DNA from: Bolinopsis microptera
Lineage: Eukaryota; Ctenophora; Tentaculata; Lobata; Bolinopsidae
Length of the DNA stretch: 64,000 nucleotides
Reading direction: 5' to 3'
Assembly: GCF_026151205.1 (NCBI RefSeq)
Contig: NC_087078.1
Location: 4,543,675 to 4,607,674 of the forward strand
In this document: piece after piece, positions 1 to 12,949 of the stretch
How positions within the stretch are numbered: the stretch's first letter is position 1
Layout of the letters: the number at the start of each line of letters is the position of its first letter
Position numbers and translations under genes: made by a program
Notes under the pieces: generated by a model
Database searches by the model: none
What the model was told of the DNA's origin: nothing
The model's input: only the letters and a program-made list of their open reading frames with translations

Positions 1-3000
1 ACCTCCCAGTATCTTGCTACCTCCCAGTATCTTGCTACCTCCCAGTATCTTGCTACCTCCCAGTATCTTGCTATCTCCCAGTATCTTGCTACCTCCCAGT
101 ATCTTGCTACCTCCCAGTATCTTGCTACCTCCCAGTATCTTGCTACCTCCCAGTATCTTGCTATCTCCCAGTATCTTGCTACCTCCCAGTATCTTGCTAC
201 CTCCCAGTATCTTGCTACCTCCCAGTATCTTGCTATCTCCCAGTATCTTGCTACCTCCCAGTATCTTGCTACCTCCCAGTATCTTGCTATCTCCCAGTAT
301 CTTGCTACCTCCCAGTATCTTGCTACCTCCCAGTATCTTGCTACCTCCCAGTATCTTGCTACCTCCCAGTATCTTGCTACCTCCCAGTATCTTGCTACCT
401 CCCAGTTTCTTCCTACCTCCCAGTATCTTGCTACCTCCCAGTATCTTGCTACCTCCCAGTACCTTGCTACCTCCCAGTATCTTGCTACCTCCCAGTATCT
501 TGCTACCTCCCAGTATCTTGCTACCTCCCAGTATCTTGCTACCTCCCAGTTTCTTCCTACCTCCCAGTATCTTGCTACCTCCCAGTATCTTGCTACCTCC
601 CAGTTTCTTCCTACCTCCCAGTATCTTGCTACCTCCCAGTATCTTGCTACCTCCCAGTATCTTGCTACCTTCCAGTATCTTGCTACCTCCCAGTATCTTG
701 CTACCTCCCAGTATCTTGCTACCTCCCAGTATCTTGCTATCTCCCAGTATCTTGCTACCTCCCAGTATCTTGCTACCTCCCAGTATCTTGCTACCTCCCA
801 GTATCTTGCTACCTCCCAGTATCTTGCTACCTCCCAGTATCTTGCTACCTCCCAGTATCTTGCTATCTCCCAGTATCTTGCTACCTCCCAGTATCTTGCT
901 ACCTCCCAGTATCTTGCTACCTCCCAGTATCTTGCTACCTCCCAGTATCTTGCTATCTCCCAGTATCTTGCTACCTCCCAGTATCTTGCTACCTCCCAGT
1001 ATCTTGCTACCTCCCAGTATCTTGCTATCTCCCAGTATCTTGCTACCTCCCAGTATCTTGCTACCTCCCAGTATCTTGCTACCTCCCAGTATCTTGCTAT
1101 CTCCCAGTATCTTGCTACCTCCCAGTATCTTGCTACCTCCCAGTTTCATGCTATCTCCCAGTATCTTGCTACCTCCCAGTATCTTGCTACCTCCCAGTAT
1201 CTTGCTATCTCCCAGTATCTTGCTACCTCCCAGTATCTTGCTACCTCCCAGTATCTTGCTACCTCCCAGTATCTTGCTACCTCCCAGTTTCTTCCTACCT
1301 CCCAGTATCTTGCTACCTCCCAGTATCTTGCTACCTCCCAGTATCTTGCTACCTCCCAGTATCTTGCTACCTCCCAGTATCTTGCTACCTCCCAGTATCT
1401 TGCTACCTCCCAGTATCTTGCTACCTCCCAGTATCTTGCTATCTCCCAGTATCTTGCTACCTCCCAGTATCTTGCTATCTCCCAGTATCTTGCTATCTCC
1501 CAGTATCTTGCTACCTCCCAGTATCTTGCTACCTCCCAGTATCTTGCTACCTCCCAGTATCTTGCTACCTCCCAGTATCTTGCTACTTCCCAGTATCTTG
1601 CTACCTCCCAGTATCTTGCTACCTCCCAGTACCTTCCTACCTCCCAGTACCTTGCTACCTCCCAGTATCTTGCTACCTCCCAGTATCTTGCTACCTCCCA
1701 GTATCTTGCTACCTCCCAGTATCTTGCTACCTCCCAGTATCTTGCTACCTCCCAGTATCTTGCTACCTCCCAGTATCTTGCTACCTCCCAGTATCTTGCT
1801 ACCTCCCAGTATCTTACTACCTCCCAGTATCTTGCTACCTCCCAGTATCTTGCTACCTCCCAGTATCTTGCTACCTCCCAGTATCTTGCTACCTCCCAGT
1901 ATCTTGCTACCTCCCAGTATCTTGCTACCTCCCAGTATCTTGCTACCTCCCAGTATCTTGCTACCTCCCAGTATCTTGCTACCTCCCAGTATCTTGCTAC
2001 CTCCCAGTATCTTGCAGTATCCAGTATCTTGCTACCTCCCAGTATCTTGCTACCTCCCAGTATCTTGCTACCTCCCAGTATCTTGCAGTATCCAGTATCT
2101 TGCTACCTCCCAGTATCTTGCTACCTCCCAGTATCTTGCTACCTCCCAGTATCTTGCTACCTCCCAGTATCTTGCAGTATCCAGTATCTTGCTACCTCCC
2201 AGTATCTTGCAGTATCCAGTATCTTGCTACCTCCCAGTATCTTGCTACCTCCCAGTATCTTGCTACCTCCCAGTATCTTGCTACCTCCCAGTATCTTGCT
2301 ACCTCCCAGTATCTTGCTACCTCCCAGTATCTTGCTACCTCCCAGTATCTTGCAGTATCCAGTATCTTGCTACCTCCCAGTATCTTGCTACCTCCCAGTA
2401 TCTTGCAGTATCCAGTATCTTGCTACCTCCCAGTATCTTGCTACCTCCCAGTATCTTGCTACCTCCCAGTATCTTGCTACCTCCCAGTATCTTGCTACCT
2501 CCCAGTATCTTGCTACCTCCCAGTATCTTGCAGTATCCAGTATCTTGCTACCTCCCAGTATCTTGCTACCTCCCAGTATCTTGCTACCTCCCAGTATCTT
2601 GCTACCTCCCAGTATCTTGCTACCTCCCAGTATCTTGCTACCTCCCAGTATCTTGCTACCTCCCAGTATCTTGCAGTATCCAGTATCTTGCTACCTCCCA
2701 GTATCTTGCTACCTCCCAGTATCTTGCTACCTCCCAGTATCTTGCTACCTCCCAGTATCTTGCTACCACCCAGTATCTTGCTACCTCCCAGTATCTTGCA
2801 GTATCCAGTATCTTGCTACCTCCCAGTATCTTGCAGTATCCAGTATCTTGCTACCTCCCAGTATCTTGCTACCTCCCAGTATCTTGCTACCTCCCAGTAT
2901 CTTACTACCTCCCAGTATCTTGCTACCTCCCAGTATCTTGCTACCTCCCAGTATCTTGCTACCTCCCAGTATCTTGCTACCTCCCAGTATCTTGCTACCT

Positions 3001-4094
3001 CCCAGTATCTTGCTACCTCCCAGTATCTTGCTACCTCCCAGTATCTTGCTACCTCCCAGTATCTTGCTACCTCCCAGTATCTTGCTACCTCCCAGTATCT
3101 TGCTACCTCCCAGTATCTTGCTACCTCCCAGTATCTTGCTACCTCCCAGTATCTTGCTACCTCCCAGTATCTTGCTACCTCCCAGTATCTTGCTACCTCC
3201 CAGTATCTTGCTACCACCCAGTATCTTGCTACCTCCCAGTATCTTGCTACCTCCCAGTATCTTGCTACCTCCCAGTATCTTGCTACCTCCCAGTATCTTG
3301 CTACCTCCCAGTATCTTGCTACCTCCCAGTATCTTGCTACCTCCCAGTATCTTGCTATCTCCCAGTATCTTGCTACCTCTCAGTATCTTGCTACCTCCCA
3401 GTATCTTGCTACCTCCCAGTACCTTACTACCTCCCAGTATCTTGCTATCTCCCAGTATCTTGCTACCTCCCAGTATGTTGCTACCTCCCAGTATCTTGCT
3501 ATCTCCCAGTATCTTGCTACCTCCCAGTATCTTGCTACCTCCCAGTATCTTGCTACCTCCCAGTATCTTGCTACCTCCCAGTATCTTGCTACCTCCCAGT
3601 ATCTTGCTACCTCCCAGTATCTTGCTATATCCCAGTATCTTGCTACCTCCCAGTATCTTGCTACCTCCCAGTATCTTGCTATCTCCCAGTATCTTGCTAC
3701 CTCCCAGTATCTTGCTACCTCCCAGTACCTTACTACCTCCCAGTATCTTGCTATCTCCCAGTATCTTGCTACCTCCCAGTATGTTGCTACCTCCCAGTAT
3801 CTTGCTATCTCCCAGTATCTTGCTACCTCCCAGTATCTTGCTACCTCCCAGTATCTTGCTACCTCCCAGTATCTTGCTACCTCCCAGTATCTTGCTACCT
3901 CCCAGTATCTTGCTACCTCCCAGTATCTTGCTATATCCCAGTATCTTGCTACCTCCCAGTATCTTGCTACCTCCCAGTATCTTGCTATCTCCCAGTATCT
4001 TGCTACCTCCCAGTATCTTGCTACCTCCCAGTACCTTACTACCTCCCAGTATCTTGCTACCTCCCAGTATCTTGCTACCTCCCAGTATCTTGCT
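1..4094. repeat. 18-bp minisatellite array, about 227 copies
   Basis: The unit is CTTGCTACCTCCCAGTAT, repeated from the left edge to 4,094 with few substitutions. Between about 2,014 and 2,850 about ten 17-bp variant units (containing GCAGTATCCAG) are mixed in. The array is open in several frames on both strands only because its period is a multiple of three and the unit lacks stops; I do not regard it as coding. It begins off-window. Because the mannosidase exon at 4,677-4,795 still needs downstream exons on the minus strand, the array probably lies in an intron of that gene. Confidence 0.95.
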
Positions 4095-4156
4095 CTAATC
4101 ATGTAGTAGTTTAACTATACTAGCAGGAAACCGTCTAACCTTAAACTCTTAAAGTG

Positions 4157-4441
4157 GTGTCAAGACTCGAGAGACTAAAATAATTATTACCTATTTAATT
4201 CGCGTTTTTGACACCTCTTGGGAGTCCAAATTTTGGGCACTAAAATTCTTATTCCTTGGCCAATTTTTCATTTTTTCATGCTGATTTAAAGGCTATTAAA
4301 GCATTTGACCCAGTCAAAAAAGTTTCAGTTGTATATCTTTTACGGGTTTTGCGGAAAGTCGCGTTAAAGTTGATGCCTTGGTGTCAGTAAAATGGCACGG
4401 ATCCATATATCCATATATATCGTCTCGCTTTATATATAGTA
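4157..4441 (-). repeat. dispersed repeat family A, copy 1
   Basis: About 285 bases that recur, in the opposite orientation, at 21,673-21,948 and, more diverged, at 60,569-60,816. One end reads ACTATATATAAAGCGAGAC and the other end CTCGAGTCTTGACAC. There is no ORF of note. It lies in the last visible intron region of the mannosidase gene. It is probably a short non-autonomous element; I could not identify terminal repeats or a target duplication. Confidence 0.8.
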
Positions 4442-4676
4442 AGATGTCAGATAACAGTGACAGTTGTAAGATATCAGTGTAAACTGTAACCGTCAACTCT
4501 AATTTGTTTGTGCTAATGATATGAGGCTAGCTGGCACGATGTTTTAGCTACCAAGTTAATAATGATGTCAAATTCTTTTTATCTTCTTTCTTATTTAGCC
4601 AGTGTAGGCCACCAGAAGATGTGTTGTAATTAGTTTACAAATTAGTAACACACAAAGAAAAGAAGATCTGATTTAC

Positions 4677-7600
4677 CTTGTATCTAGGATCACTAGTAAG
4701 ACGAGTAAGTTCGTTAAATTCCAGCTGAATTGTAGTTACTTCGCTCAGAGAACTGTGTTTACTGCAACCTGGACACGTGGGTCTGTGTGATATACCTGCG
4801 GTTAACATGGTTACTAATAAATACGGTTACCATGATTACTTAAAACAGTAACAACTTCAACACAATTACCATGGTTACGAGAAACAGTGGAAGTGAATAT
4901 TGCTTCTTCCATTTGAATATTTTATGGAAACAATTAACATTGCTAAATCAACTATAAAACTCCAGGCTGCGCGAACTATTTGAACCCTATAAACTATCGA
5001 ATGGGTAAAAAGAAGGTCAGAGAGCTGATTGGTGGTGTTACCATGGTTACTGATTAGTGCTGTAAAGGTACCGAATATAACCAGGGACACTTGAAACATA
5101 CTATCTAACTAACCAATAAACACCCTCTCAGGGCTAACTTGTTGGTTAATTATTTGGAGAAACATGATTCCTTCTTCACTCTTCCTCCTTTTTACAATCA
5201 GAGTGGAAAAGAAGGCTATAATTACGTAGTGCACATAAATACTGATACCATGGTTACACTCAGTTACCATGGTTACACCCGATTCTAATCAAAGCAACAT
5301 TGATTACCTGGAAGCCCGATGTACTACAGAATGGACAAGATATATAATATGTGACAAAGTATATTGCATTAATTAAATATTTAATGAAGGCTCACCAGTT
5401 GAGAGGTCGATATCGGAGAGAGGTACACCAGAAGTAGTTCTAAATGCTCCAGAGTCAATGAGCATGTCACCTAGCTGTACCTGATAAATAATGAGCATGT
5501 CACCTAGCTGTACCTACAAGTGTCCTGGTAAATAATGAGCATGTCACCTAGCTGTACCTGGTACATAATGAGCATGTCACCTAGCCAATATGCAATATTA
5601 CGCCACTGCCTGCAAGAGTTGATATCTACAATAACATCACAGCGTCGTATCTATAGCTCTATAGTACAGCCAATAAAAATGTGATGACAGATCAATGTTA
5701 GGAATGTTGTACAAAACATAACACATTGTAAGGGGGAGGGGGAGATATTAAATAGCACAGCACTAGGCGCTAATATTTCATGCGTCAGTGGTTTAAATTT
5801 CATACCAACGCAGCTTATCCCAAAATATACCTTTTCTATATAACTTAAAAGTCAGAAAAGATCAGAAATTTTCTTGAAAGAATCATCAAATGAAACTGAA
5901 TAACGCTACACGACTTAATCAGATTAACTGAATATGCTCCACGTAGGCAGCACTAGTGTGGGAATACTGTTGTTAGCTTAGCATTCCTCGGATACCAGTA
6001 ATAAAGGTCAGCCTGAGTACACTGTTAATAATGTTACCACCTTACTCTACACTCTACACACTACACTCTACACACTACACACTACACACTACACACTACA
6101 GTCTACACTCTACACACTAAAACACACTACACTATACACTATACACTCTACACACTACACACTACACTCTACACACTACACACTACACACTACACACTAC
6201 ACACTACACACTACACACTACACTCTACACACTACACTCTACACACTACACACTACACACTACACTATACACTCTACACTCTACACACTACCCTATACAC
6301 TCTACACTATACACACTACACTCTACACTATACACTCTACACACTGCACACTACACTATACACTCTACACTCTACACTCTACAATCTACACTCTACACTC
6401 TACACTCTACACACTACACTCTACACTATACACTCTACACTCTACACACTACACTCTACACTCTACACACTAATCTCTACACTCTACACACTACACTCTA
6501 CACACTACACTCTACACTCTTCACACTAATCTCTACACTCTACACACTACACACTACACACTACACTGTACACTGTACACTGTACACTGTACACTCTACA
6601 CTCTACACTCTACACTCTACACACTACACTCTACACTCTACACACTAATCTCTACACTCTACACTCTACACACTACACACTACACTCTACACTCTACACA
6701 CTACACACTACACACTACACTCTACACTCTACACTCTACACTCTACACTCTACACTCTACACATGTAGTCGTGTACACTACATGTAGTGTACACGACTAC
6801 ATGCGTTTTAACGCCCTCCATTCTGTGTGTATTAACACTATAATAGAGAGATTTACAAGTTTCTAACTTACACTCATCTTACTACCGATAATAAGGTTAC
6901 CGTGACAACAGGTTCATTTGTGTAATACGTGTGGAATGTTAGTATGGCTTGAAAGCTTATTAGAATTAATTGGAATCATTAATTGGAATCATTAGAATCA
7001 TTATAATTAATTAGAAGAGAATGCAACTTAATCAATCATTAGATCGAGAAACAAAATATAATATGTAGAATAGTTAGAATACCCCTCCAACTTGTGTATT
7101 ACATTTGATCTGTACTAAAATGTAAATATTACGTGTTTCCCAAATTAATTATGCAGACATTAAGGAATATTATTACTACTAGGAGTGTTATGTAACACTC
7201 CAGGTAATCAAGTTACCCCCCCCCCCTTACAACGAGAGATGTTATTTTAACGTTATTAGCACAAATGTTATCTATTGTGGTGCTCATCATATCAACATAT
7301 TAGTTACTTTTAAATGGCAATACAATTAAACTTAATTAATTACTTCTCAGTAAGATATTATATTATGTACTGGTGTAACCCGTGCCTACGGCCGGGACTT
7401 CACTATCGCAGTTGAAATGCAAAAGTATAAACCCGCCTATTATAATATTCGAAAATATGCATTACATTACATTTTCGTAGTTAAAACTGTGTGAAAGTAT
7501 GAACTCGCTCAGTCCAAACAGACCGCAATTTAATTCTGAGTGTCCCTCGTGTATCTAATAGTAATACTTGATAGACAATCTTGAGGTATACTGACAAATT

Positions 7601-10554
7601 ACCTAATTATATAGCAAATCTGTTATGAGGGGAGAGAGAGAGAGTGGGAGAGAACGTGAAACACTTAAGTACCACAAAAAGATCAATTAAATCACATGCC
7701 ACCGGCCGATTTAAAAAACCTTATTCATTTGGCTTCGTCAGAGTTTTGTCGGCACTATACCGAAAAAACCAGTCCCATATCTCTTACCGTTTTCTTGATT
7801 AAACCGCTCGAAAATTACCCACAGACAGACAGACAGACACACAAATTATGGGATTATTAGCATTGATAATGTGATCTTTGGTAATATAACATAACTTACT
7901 GCCTTAGTAAGGTATATGTTATCCTTGGTAAAGTTGAACATTGTCAGGAACGCGCCTAGTACTCGAATAGTTATCTCGAATATATTCACGTTCTTTGCTC
8001 CACTTCTGAAAAAGGGATCGTGTAAATCCTACAGTTCGCTACCATGGTTACATGGCACGATAACAAACTGGGAACTATCAACAGTACCTACAAGGAAAGT
8101 AGCTGAGGTAGTGTTAAAGGTCCCCTTAATATTCCCAATATCTAATAACAGACAATAACGTATTAGCTGTAGCATGAAGTTAATTGGGCTCGTTCCCTCC
8201 AGTACAGGTCTTACTTCTAACAATTTGTTCATGTTATCAGTGTAAAGCACTTCTACCATATAATCAATATGTACCTGTAATCAATATCCTGAACAAAATC
8301 GTACGCTTCCTTCAATTCTTCCTTCATTCCCATCAAGAACATCGTATCAAGAGAGTCAATAATAGTTAAACCTGCGTAGATGTGGTAAAGTGGTAGGTGG
8401 TAGGTGGCAGGTGGTAAGTGGCAGGTGATAGGTGGCATTTGGTAGGTGGTTGTTGTTATATACAATTAACAATATTATAATTAAAGAACTGCACCCCAAT
8501 TTCAGTAGTATGAACTTACCTAATCCAAACCAAGTGCTACCATGACACGAATCTGGATGCAGCTTGTCAGTACCCCAGGCACATTCTTTGTACCTTTTCC
8601 AAGACAACTTCATACTTTCTCTTATTGATTTCATCCTCTGTAATTATTAATAGTTTTAACAAGCTTGTTTCAATAGAAATGCTTCTTGCACAATATAAAA
8701 TAGGCGTCAGTTTATAAATAGTATTATAACATTTATAAGAGTATTAATGTGAGAGAAGTAATGTATAGGGTTTATCTGGCTATTTTGTACCTTATTTAGA
8801 AGAGGGCGAGGAATGGGGAAATTTACATCTTCTCCAGGGAGCTGGTACAAGTGAGCATCATCCAGATCTGGTTCCAGTGGCCATGGCGCACTCAGTGCTG
8901 CATACTCACTTTCAACTGAGTCTATCAGCTTCTTTTTCTCTCCATCAGCAACTTCTCCATCAGCAACGTCTCCATCAGCAACTTCTCCATCAGCAACTTC
9001 TCCATCAGCAACTTCATCATCAGCGACTAATCTCTGTTCAACTGTGGCATCGCGATGACTTTTATCAGCAATGAATGGTTTTTCTTCAGCTATTACTTCC
9101 TTTTCTTTTTCTCCTATATTTGCCGAATTATTGAAGCTATCTGTTATATCACCTCCGTCTACTTTATTACCCTGTTTGTCTTCGCTTTCAAATAATTTAT
9201 GGTCATGTTTTAGCCGTTCTAAGATTTTGTTGGGATCAGCAGGGATTTCGTCGGGTTGTTTCTCTTCTAAACTGAAATTAAGCATATAATTATAACAATG
9301 CTAATTATTGACTAGAATAATACATAATGTTAAAAATCTAAAATGTTTGTGCCATTTATACGCGATCTTGCCTTTTGACACAAGTTATACATGATGAACA
9401 CATTACAACAACAATTATAATTATCCAAGGCTTACACTATAAAAACATCTTCACTGTGAGTATGGAGTTCCGGCTGTTCTGCTTTATTTATCACGATCAC
9501 GAAATAAATTGTAAGGAATCCGAATAGTGCAGAGAAAAGTCCGAGATTCCAATAGATCTTGTTGTGCCACTGAAAAGGTCAGTATTTTAACTTTGTTATT
9601 GAAATATTTGATAATTATTCTAATTCTAATTATAAACCTAATTCTAATTCTAATTCTAAACGTAATTCTAATTTTATACAAATAAAAAGAGCAGGTCTAG
9701 ATTGAAAATTAAAATTCGTACATACAAATCTTTACTTATCGGTTCACATAAATGTCAACAAAATGATTAATACATACTGTTATAGGGATTAGTGTAGGCA
9801 CTATAAGAGATACGTGCGACATGATCTTATTGATTTAAGACTGATGCTAAGAAAAAGGAAGACTGTAACGCACTGTAATACACTGTAACGCACTGTAACA
9901 CACTGCAACGATAGGGACACTGGTGATACTAGTATGACCGATATAGCCAATGTGTGATAGATGCTTCAACAAGGCACCATTCCATTTTAATACAGTTGCC
10001 ATTGTGAATATCACGTGACTAAAAAGTACAATCAAAATATCACTGAATTCGCCACTGTTATAGCTCAAGTCCCCATAAGGAATAAAGCAAATCTACTCTT
10101 CCATTATTTGGTAGTGTCATTGTTAAAAACCAGTTTCAGTCGATACTGTTTTGAGGGCTACCTTACCATTGTCCTTGGCCAGGCAATTAATATTTCAATA
10201 CAAATTATCTTCCATTTTAGAGCTGGGATAACTATACACAATATACGAAATGTAAAGGTTTTGATATCTGGACGTTTTGCTGTAAAAAGCAAAAGAGCAC
10301 AAATAAAGTTACTGCTTCTTGAAATATTAATCGATCTAGATGTTTAAAACCGTAGTTACGTGAACACCCAGTAAAGAGTATTACTTTTAGTTTTACAGCT
10401 CAGGTCTTTAAAATTTAGAATTAAATAAAAAATCACATTACTGATGAGATAATTGATGGGGTATGATATTATGATACAAAGAATAAGAAAAAAAACTTAC
10501 TCTTGAATTCTTCTTTGTAGTGTTGTTGCTAACTGGAACATTGATAACATACAT
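4677..10554 (-). CDS. MAN1B1-like: ER mannosyl-oligosaccharide 1,2-alpha-mannosidase (GH47), 5' eight exons, partial
   Basis: Removes alpha-1,2-linked mannose from N-glycans in the ER or early Golgi. Exons on the minus strand, all GT-AG and phase-consistent: 10554-10501, 9569-9436, 9271-8791, 8637-8520, 8371-8275, 8005-7900, 5480-5396, 4795-4677 (about 398 residues). Residues 1-24 are a short cytoplasmic tail and about 25-45 a single membrane anchor (type II). Residues 64-223 are an acidic stem with repeated VADGE near 145-174. The catalytic domain starts near 224. It shows WFGLGLTIIDSLDTM, then FEITIR (residues 304-309), whose Glu and Arg match, as I recall, the catalytic-site E330 and R334 of human MAN1B1, then AFRTTSGVPLSDIDL and SEVTTIQLEF. 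These fit MAN1B1 better than Golgi MAN1A. The later catalytic acids and the calcium-binding end are missing, presumably off the left edge. The start ATG is the only one in frame in the first exon. Confidence 0.88.
5455..5588. repeat. short tandem repeat containing a duplicated splice acceptor
   Basis: Four copies of a 30-45 bp unit containing GAGCATGTCACCTAGC. On the minus strand the first copy is the start of the mannosidase exon 5480-5396 with its CAG acceptor. Two further copies upstream in the intron repeat both the acceptor and the first codons; the outermost copy diverges before the acceptor. Confidence 0.85.
5589..6040. other. intron sequence, nothing recognised
   Basis: AT-rich sequence inside the long mannosidase intron between the exons at 8005-7900 and 5480-5396. 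I see no coding exon, RNA gene or clear repeat. Confidence 0.5.
6045..6761. repeat. imperfect 6-9 bp tandem repeat (CTACACACTA-like)
   Basis: A long run of variants of CTACACACTACACTCTACAC, with a short ACACTGT patch near 6,566-6,590. It lies in the same mannosidase intron and has no coding potential. Confidence 0.93.
6762..6803. repeat. perfect 42-bp palindrome
   Basis: CATGTAGTCGTGTACACTAC followed by its exact reverse complement with a TA centre; all 42 bases are self-complementary. It abuts the end of the CTACACACT array and can form a cruciform, or a hairpin in RNA. Confidence 0.95.
7370..7860. repeat. probable dispersed element remnant
   Basis: Begins near GTGTAACCCGTGCCTACGG and ends with CAGACAGACAGACACACAAA and TTATGGGATTATTAG. 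This tail style is common at the ends of invertebrate interspersed repeats. No second copy is in the window, so the call rests on style only. Confidence 0.35.
8391..8450. repeat. GGTAGGTGGCA tandem repeat
   Basis: Seven-to-ten-base units (GGTAGGTGGCAGGTGGTAAG) next to the acceptor of the mannosidase exon 8371-8275. On the coding strand it is a run of CCACCTACCA and supplies a pyrimidine-rich tract upstream of that acceptor. Confidence 0.8.
8945..9025 (-). repeat. 15-bp coding minisatellite in mannosidase stem
   Basis: About six copies of a 15-bp unit (plus strand CTCCATCAGCAACTT) in frame inside exon 9271-8791, giving the acidic VADGE repeat. It lies in the luminal stem between membrane anchor and catalytic domain, where length change is likely tolerated. 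Confidence 0.9.
9596..9675. repeat. AATTCT hexanucleotide-type repeat
   Basis: Imperfect repeats of TAATTCTAATTCTAAT just upstream of the mannosidase exon 9569-9436, inside the first intron. No function seen. Confidence 0.75.
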
Positions 10555-12200
10555 CACACATGGTGATCTGCAACCTACAGAATGAAACTTGTTAATTGTG
10601 ATCACAAATCAATTATGTCATGTAGTTTAACACCTGTAACTAAGTACACAGGACCCTGGTCAAGTGAAAGAAACTCTATAAAAAGGCATAGCTCACTAGC
10701 ACAGAAGGACATGGAGCTAGGAAGTTTTTATAATTTCATCAAGTCACAACTCACAATTGCACCAACATGAAAATAGTGGGACAAAGGAAATGTTTAAAGG
10801 TTAACAAGCTTGCTCGTCTATGACTCACTTCTCTCATGTTTACCTGGGAGATGGGAAGGCGAACCCTAAAAAGCATAGATGGACGGCCGCATACTTAAGG
10901 TGTCATGGTCTGCGCAATACTCTAAGAGAACTGTAAACAGAAGCTGACCTGGCACAAGGAGTTTGTTTGACTGTGAACGGTTAAATTAAAGCTTTGTGGT
11001 GAGGCTGAGCCTCGAGTTAGTGCACCGTTGTAGATTCCTGAGTAATGGAATAACTTTAAAGATTTTAAAAATTGTCACTATAATTGATTTAAATACAAAT
11101 TTGACACCATAGATGTTATCCCAAATTATAGGGAACAGACCTTGGCCCTGGTCAGGCAAGGAGAGACGGTTAGCATCCGGAAATTTGCAAGATAACAACC
11201 TATCTACCAAGACGAGAGGCGAGAGCAGAATACCCAGCTTTCATGCCTTGATTATGTCATTCAGGAAATACCTATTTCGGAAAGAGAAGAGTCATGGAAC
11301 CAGAAAAATAGATCTGACACAACTATTATCAATTATAACCATGTACCGTGACCGTTCAAAGCATTTAGTGTTTCCTTACTGGGCGAAGATCAAATCGATT
11401 TGATTTAATTTGAATGAAGTCCCTAGGTAAGTGTTCATGCTCGCTGTAACAACTTTAAATAGCTTTTATTTAACTTGTATAACTTAACGAGCTTAACAGT
11501 TAAACAAAAATTTCAGTTAAACAAAAATTTCAATTTTATGCCATTTATTACAGATTAAACAAGTTTACAATAAATCAATTTGATATGTAACGGAATCCTA
11601 ATTCAATGTGCAGTATGGTTGTCACTCTTTAAATAGATTAGATATAGGTTGACGGGGCAAAGTAGTGTGCGTGCTGTTCGCTATTGCTCACACCAAACGG
11701 CAACCTAGTAAATGTTTTGTATGAACACCGGTCTCCATCACGATACAAAATTTGGATTGTAGAATTTATTGTATAACTATTAGTGCAGTGGAGGTAGCGG
11801 TGTGGTGCATTAATAGAGTGACAGCCTACTGATTTAGAGTTGTTTTTAAGTGAGCAAAATGAGTGTATTTTTGGATCTAATGGCAACTTAAAAATTTGTT
11901 CTTTTAATCATTTATTAAATATCTGTTTAAAAATATATAAATCTGGAATCTGTTCACTCTGTGAACCAGTCCTATAAAAATTTCAAAAACCCTCCTAAAT
12001 TAAATATTAAAAACGTCTCAGTAATGGAAATAGTCATACAATTAAGAAATTAACCAAATTCTTAATATCTACCTAATAGAAAAATACCTGCCTAAGTCAA
12101 TTTCTACCTGTAATACACTAAATATTAGGTTAAATACATAGGTGGTGGAGTCAGCACACATTTACCAAAATCAAAATTGTTCAATAGGAGGAGCCTGTGG
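10555..12200. other. 5' flank of the mannosidase gene, no gene recognised
   Basis: The promoter of the mannosidase should lie here, just above 10,554. Short open frames (for example around 11,113-11,403 plus and 11,638-11,886 minus) have no recognisable domain and no splice context I can support. Sequence next to the LINE fragment at 12,216 (about 11,900-12,200) may be its 3' UTR. Confidence 0.4.
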
Positions 12201-12215
12201 GTCGAGATCACTGGA

Positions 12216-12938
12216 TTAAATTTGATGAAGGGGATTGTTTTCAAATGACAGCTGCATTATGTCATAATCGCTTGTGGTCCATGCCGAATCATTATGAGCA
12301 TGTTGCAGCTTTAGAAGTGCCTTTTTCAGGCGACTTTGAGCAAGGCTAATCTTGTAGGAGTAGTCAAAGAGCTTAAGTTTAGGTGCAATTGTGTTCCAAA
12401 TTTTGGTGGATCTTGATATAAAGTCATTAGATGGGAGTTGTGAAATGATAGTGGTTTCCTTTCTAGAAGATGACTGATAATGCTGTTGCAGTGATGCTGG
12501 GCACCTTAGTTTTAGTATTTTAAAAACTTCCATAAATGTGTGATATGTATATAAATTTTTGAAAGCCAGGATGTTTTGTTGCTTGAAAAGTGGTTTACAG
12601 TGCTCTAGTTGGAAGAATGTATGGTCAAGTGCTTGGCTGTCAAACTCTCTTGTTCTTGCACATGTAAGGAACTTGTTTAGGTATGCCTCTTTATCACCAA
12701 AGAGGACCCGTACACAGTGCTTCTGAGACAGCCAGATACTTGCTGTCCTAAAGAGTGCTGCATCACCCCAAACTGAGATACAATATGTAAGGTGGGATTC
12801 AAATAGTGTGTGGTAGAGGTCTTTATGGAGTTCCTTTGGTACAGAGTCCCTAATTCTATTTAAGGTGGCAGAGGCATAGTTTAACTTTCGTTTAAGTGCT
12901 GTTATATGAGGCCCCCAGGAAAGTCCGTTTTGACTCAT
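12216..12938 (-). pseudogene. 5'-truncated LINE ORF2 fragment (reverse transcriptase C-terminus)
   Basis: 240 codons open on the minus strand. It starts inside the RT thumb region (GLSWGPHITALKRKLN, then SHLTYCISVWG) and runs to the C-terminal part with LEHCKPLF, YTYHTFMEVFKILK and FISRSTKIWNTIAP. These blocks align with the LINE at 57,017-58,096, so both belong to one CR1/jockey-like clade. Endonuclease and the catalytic RT motifs are absent, so this copy cannot retrotranspose by itself. The open frame suggests a fairly recent insertion. Confidence 0.85.
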
Positions 12939-12949
12939 CTAATAAAAAG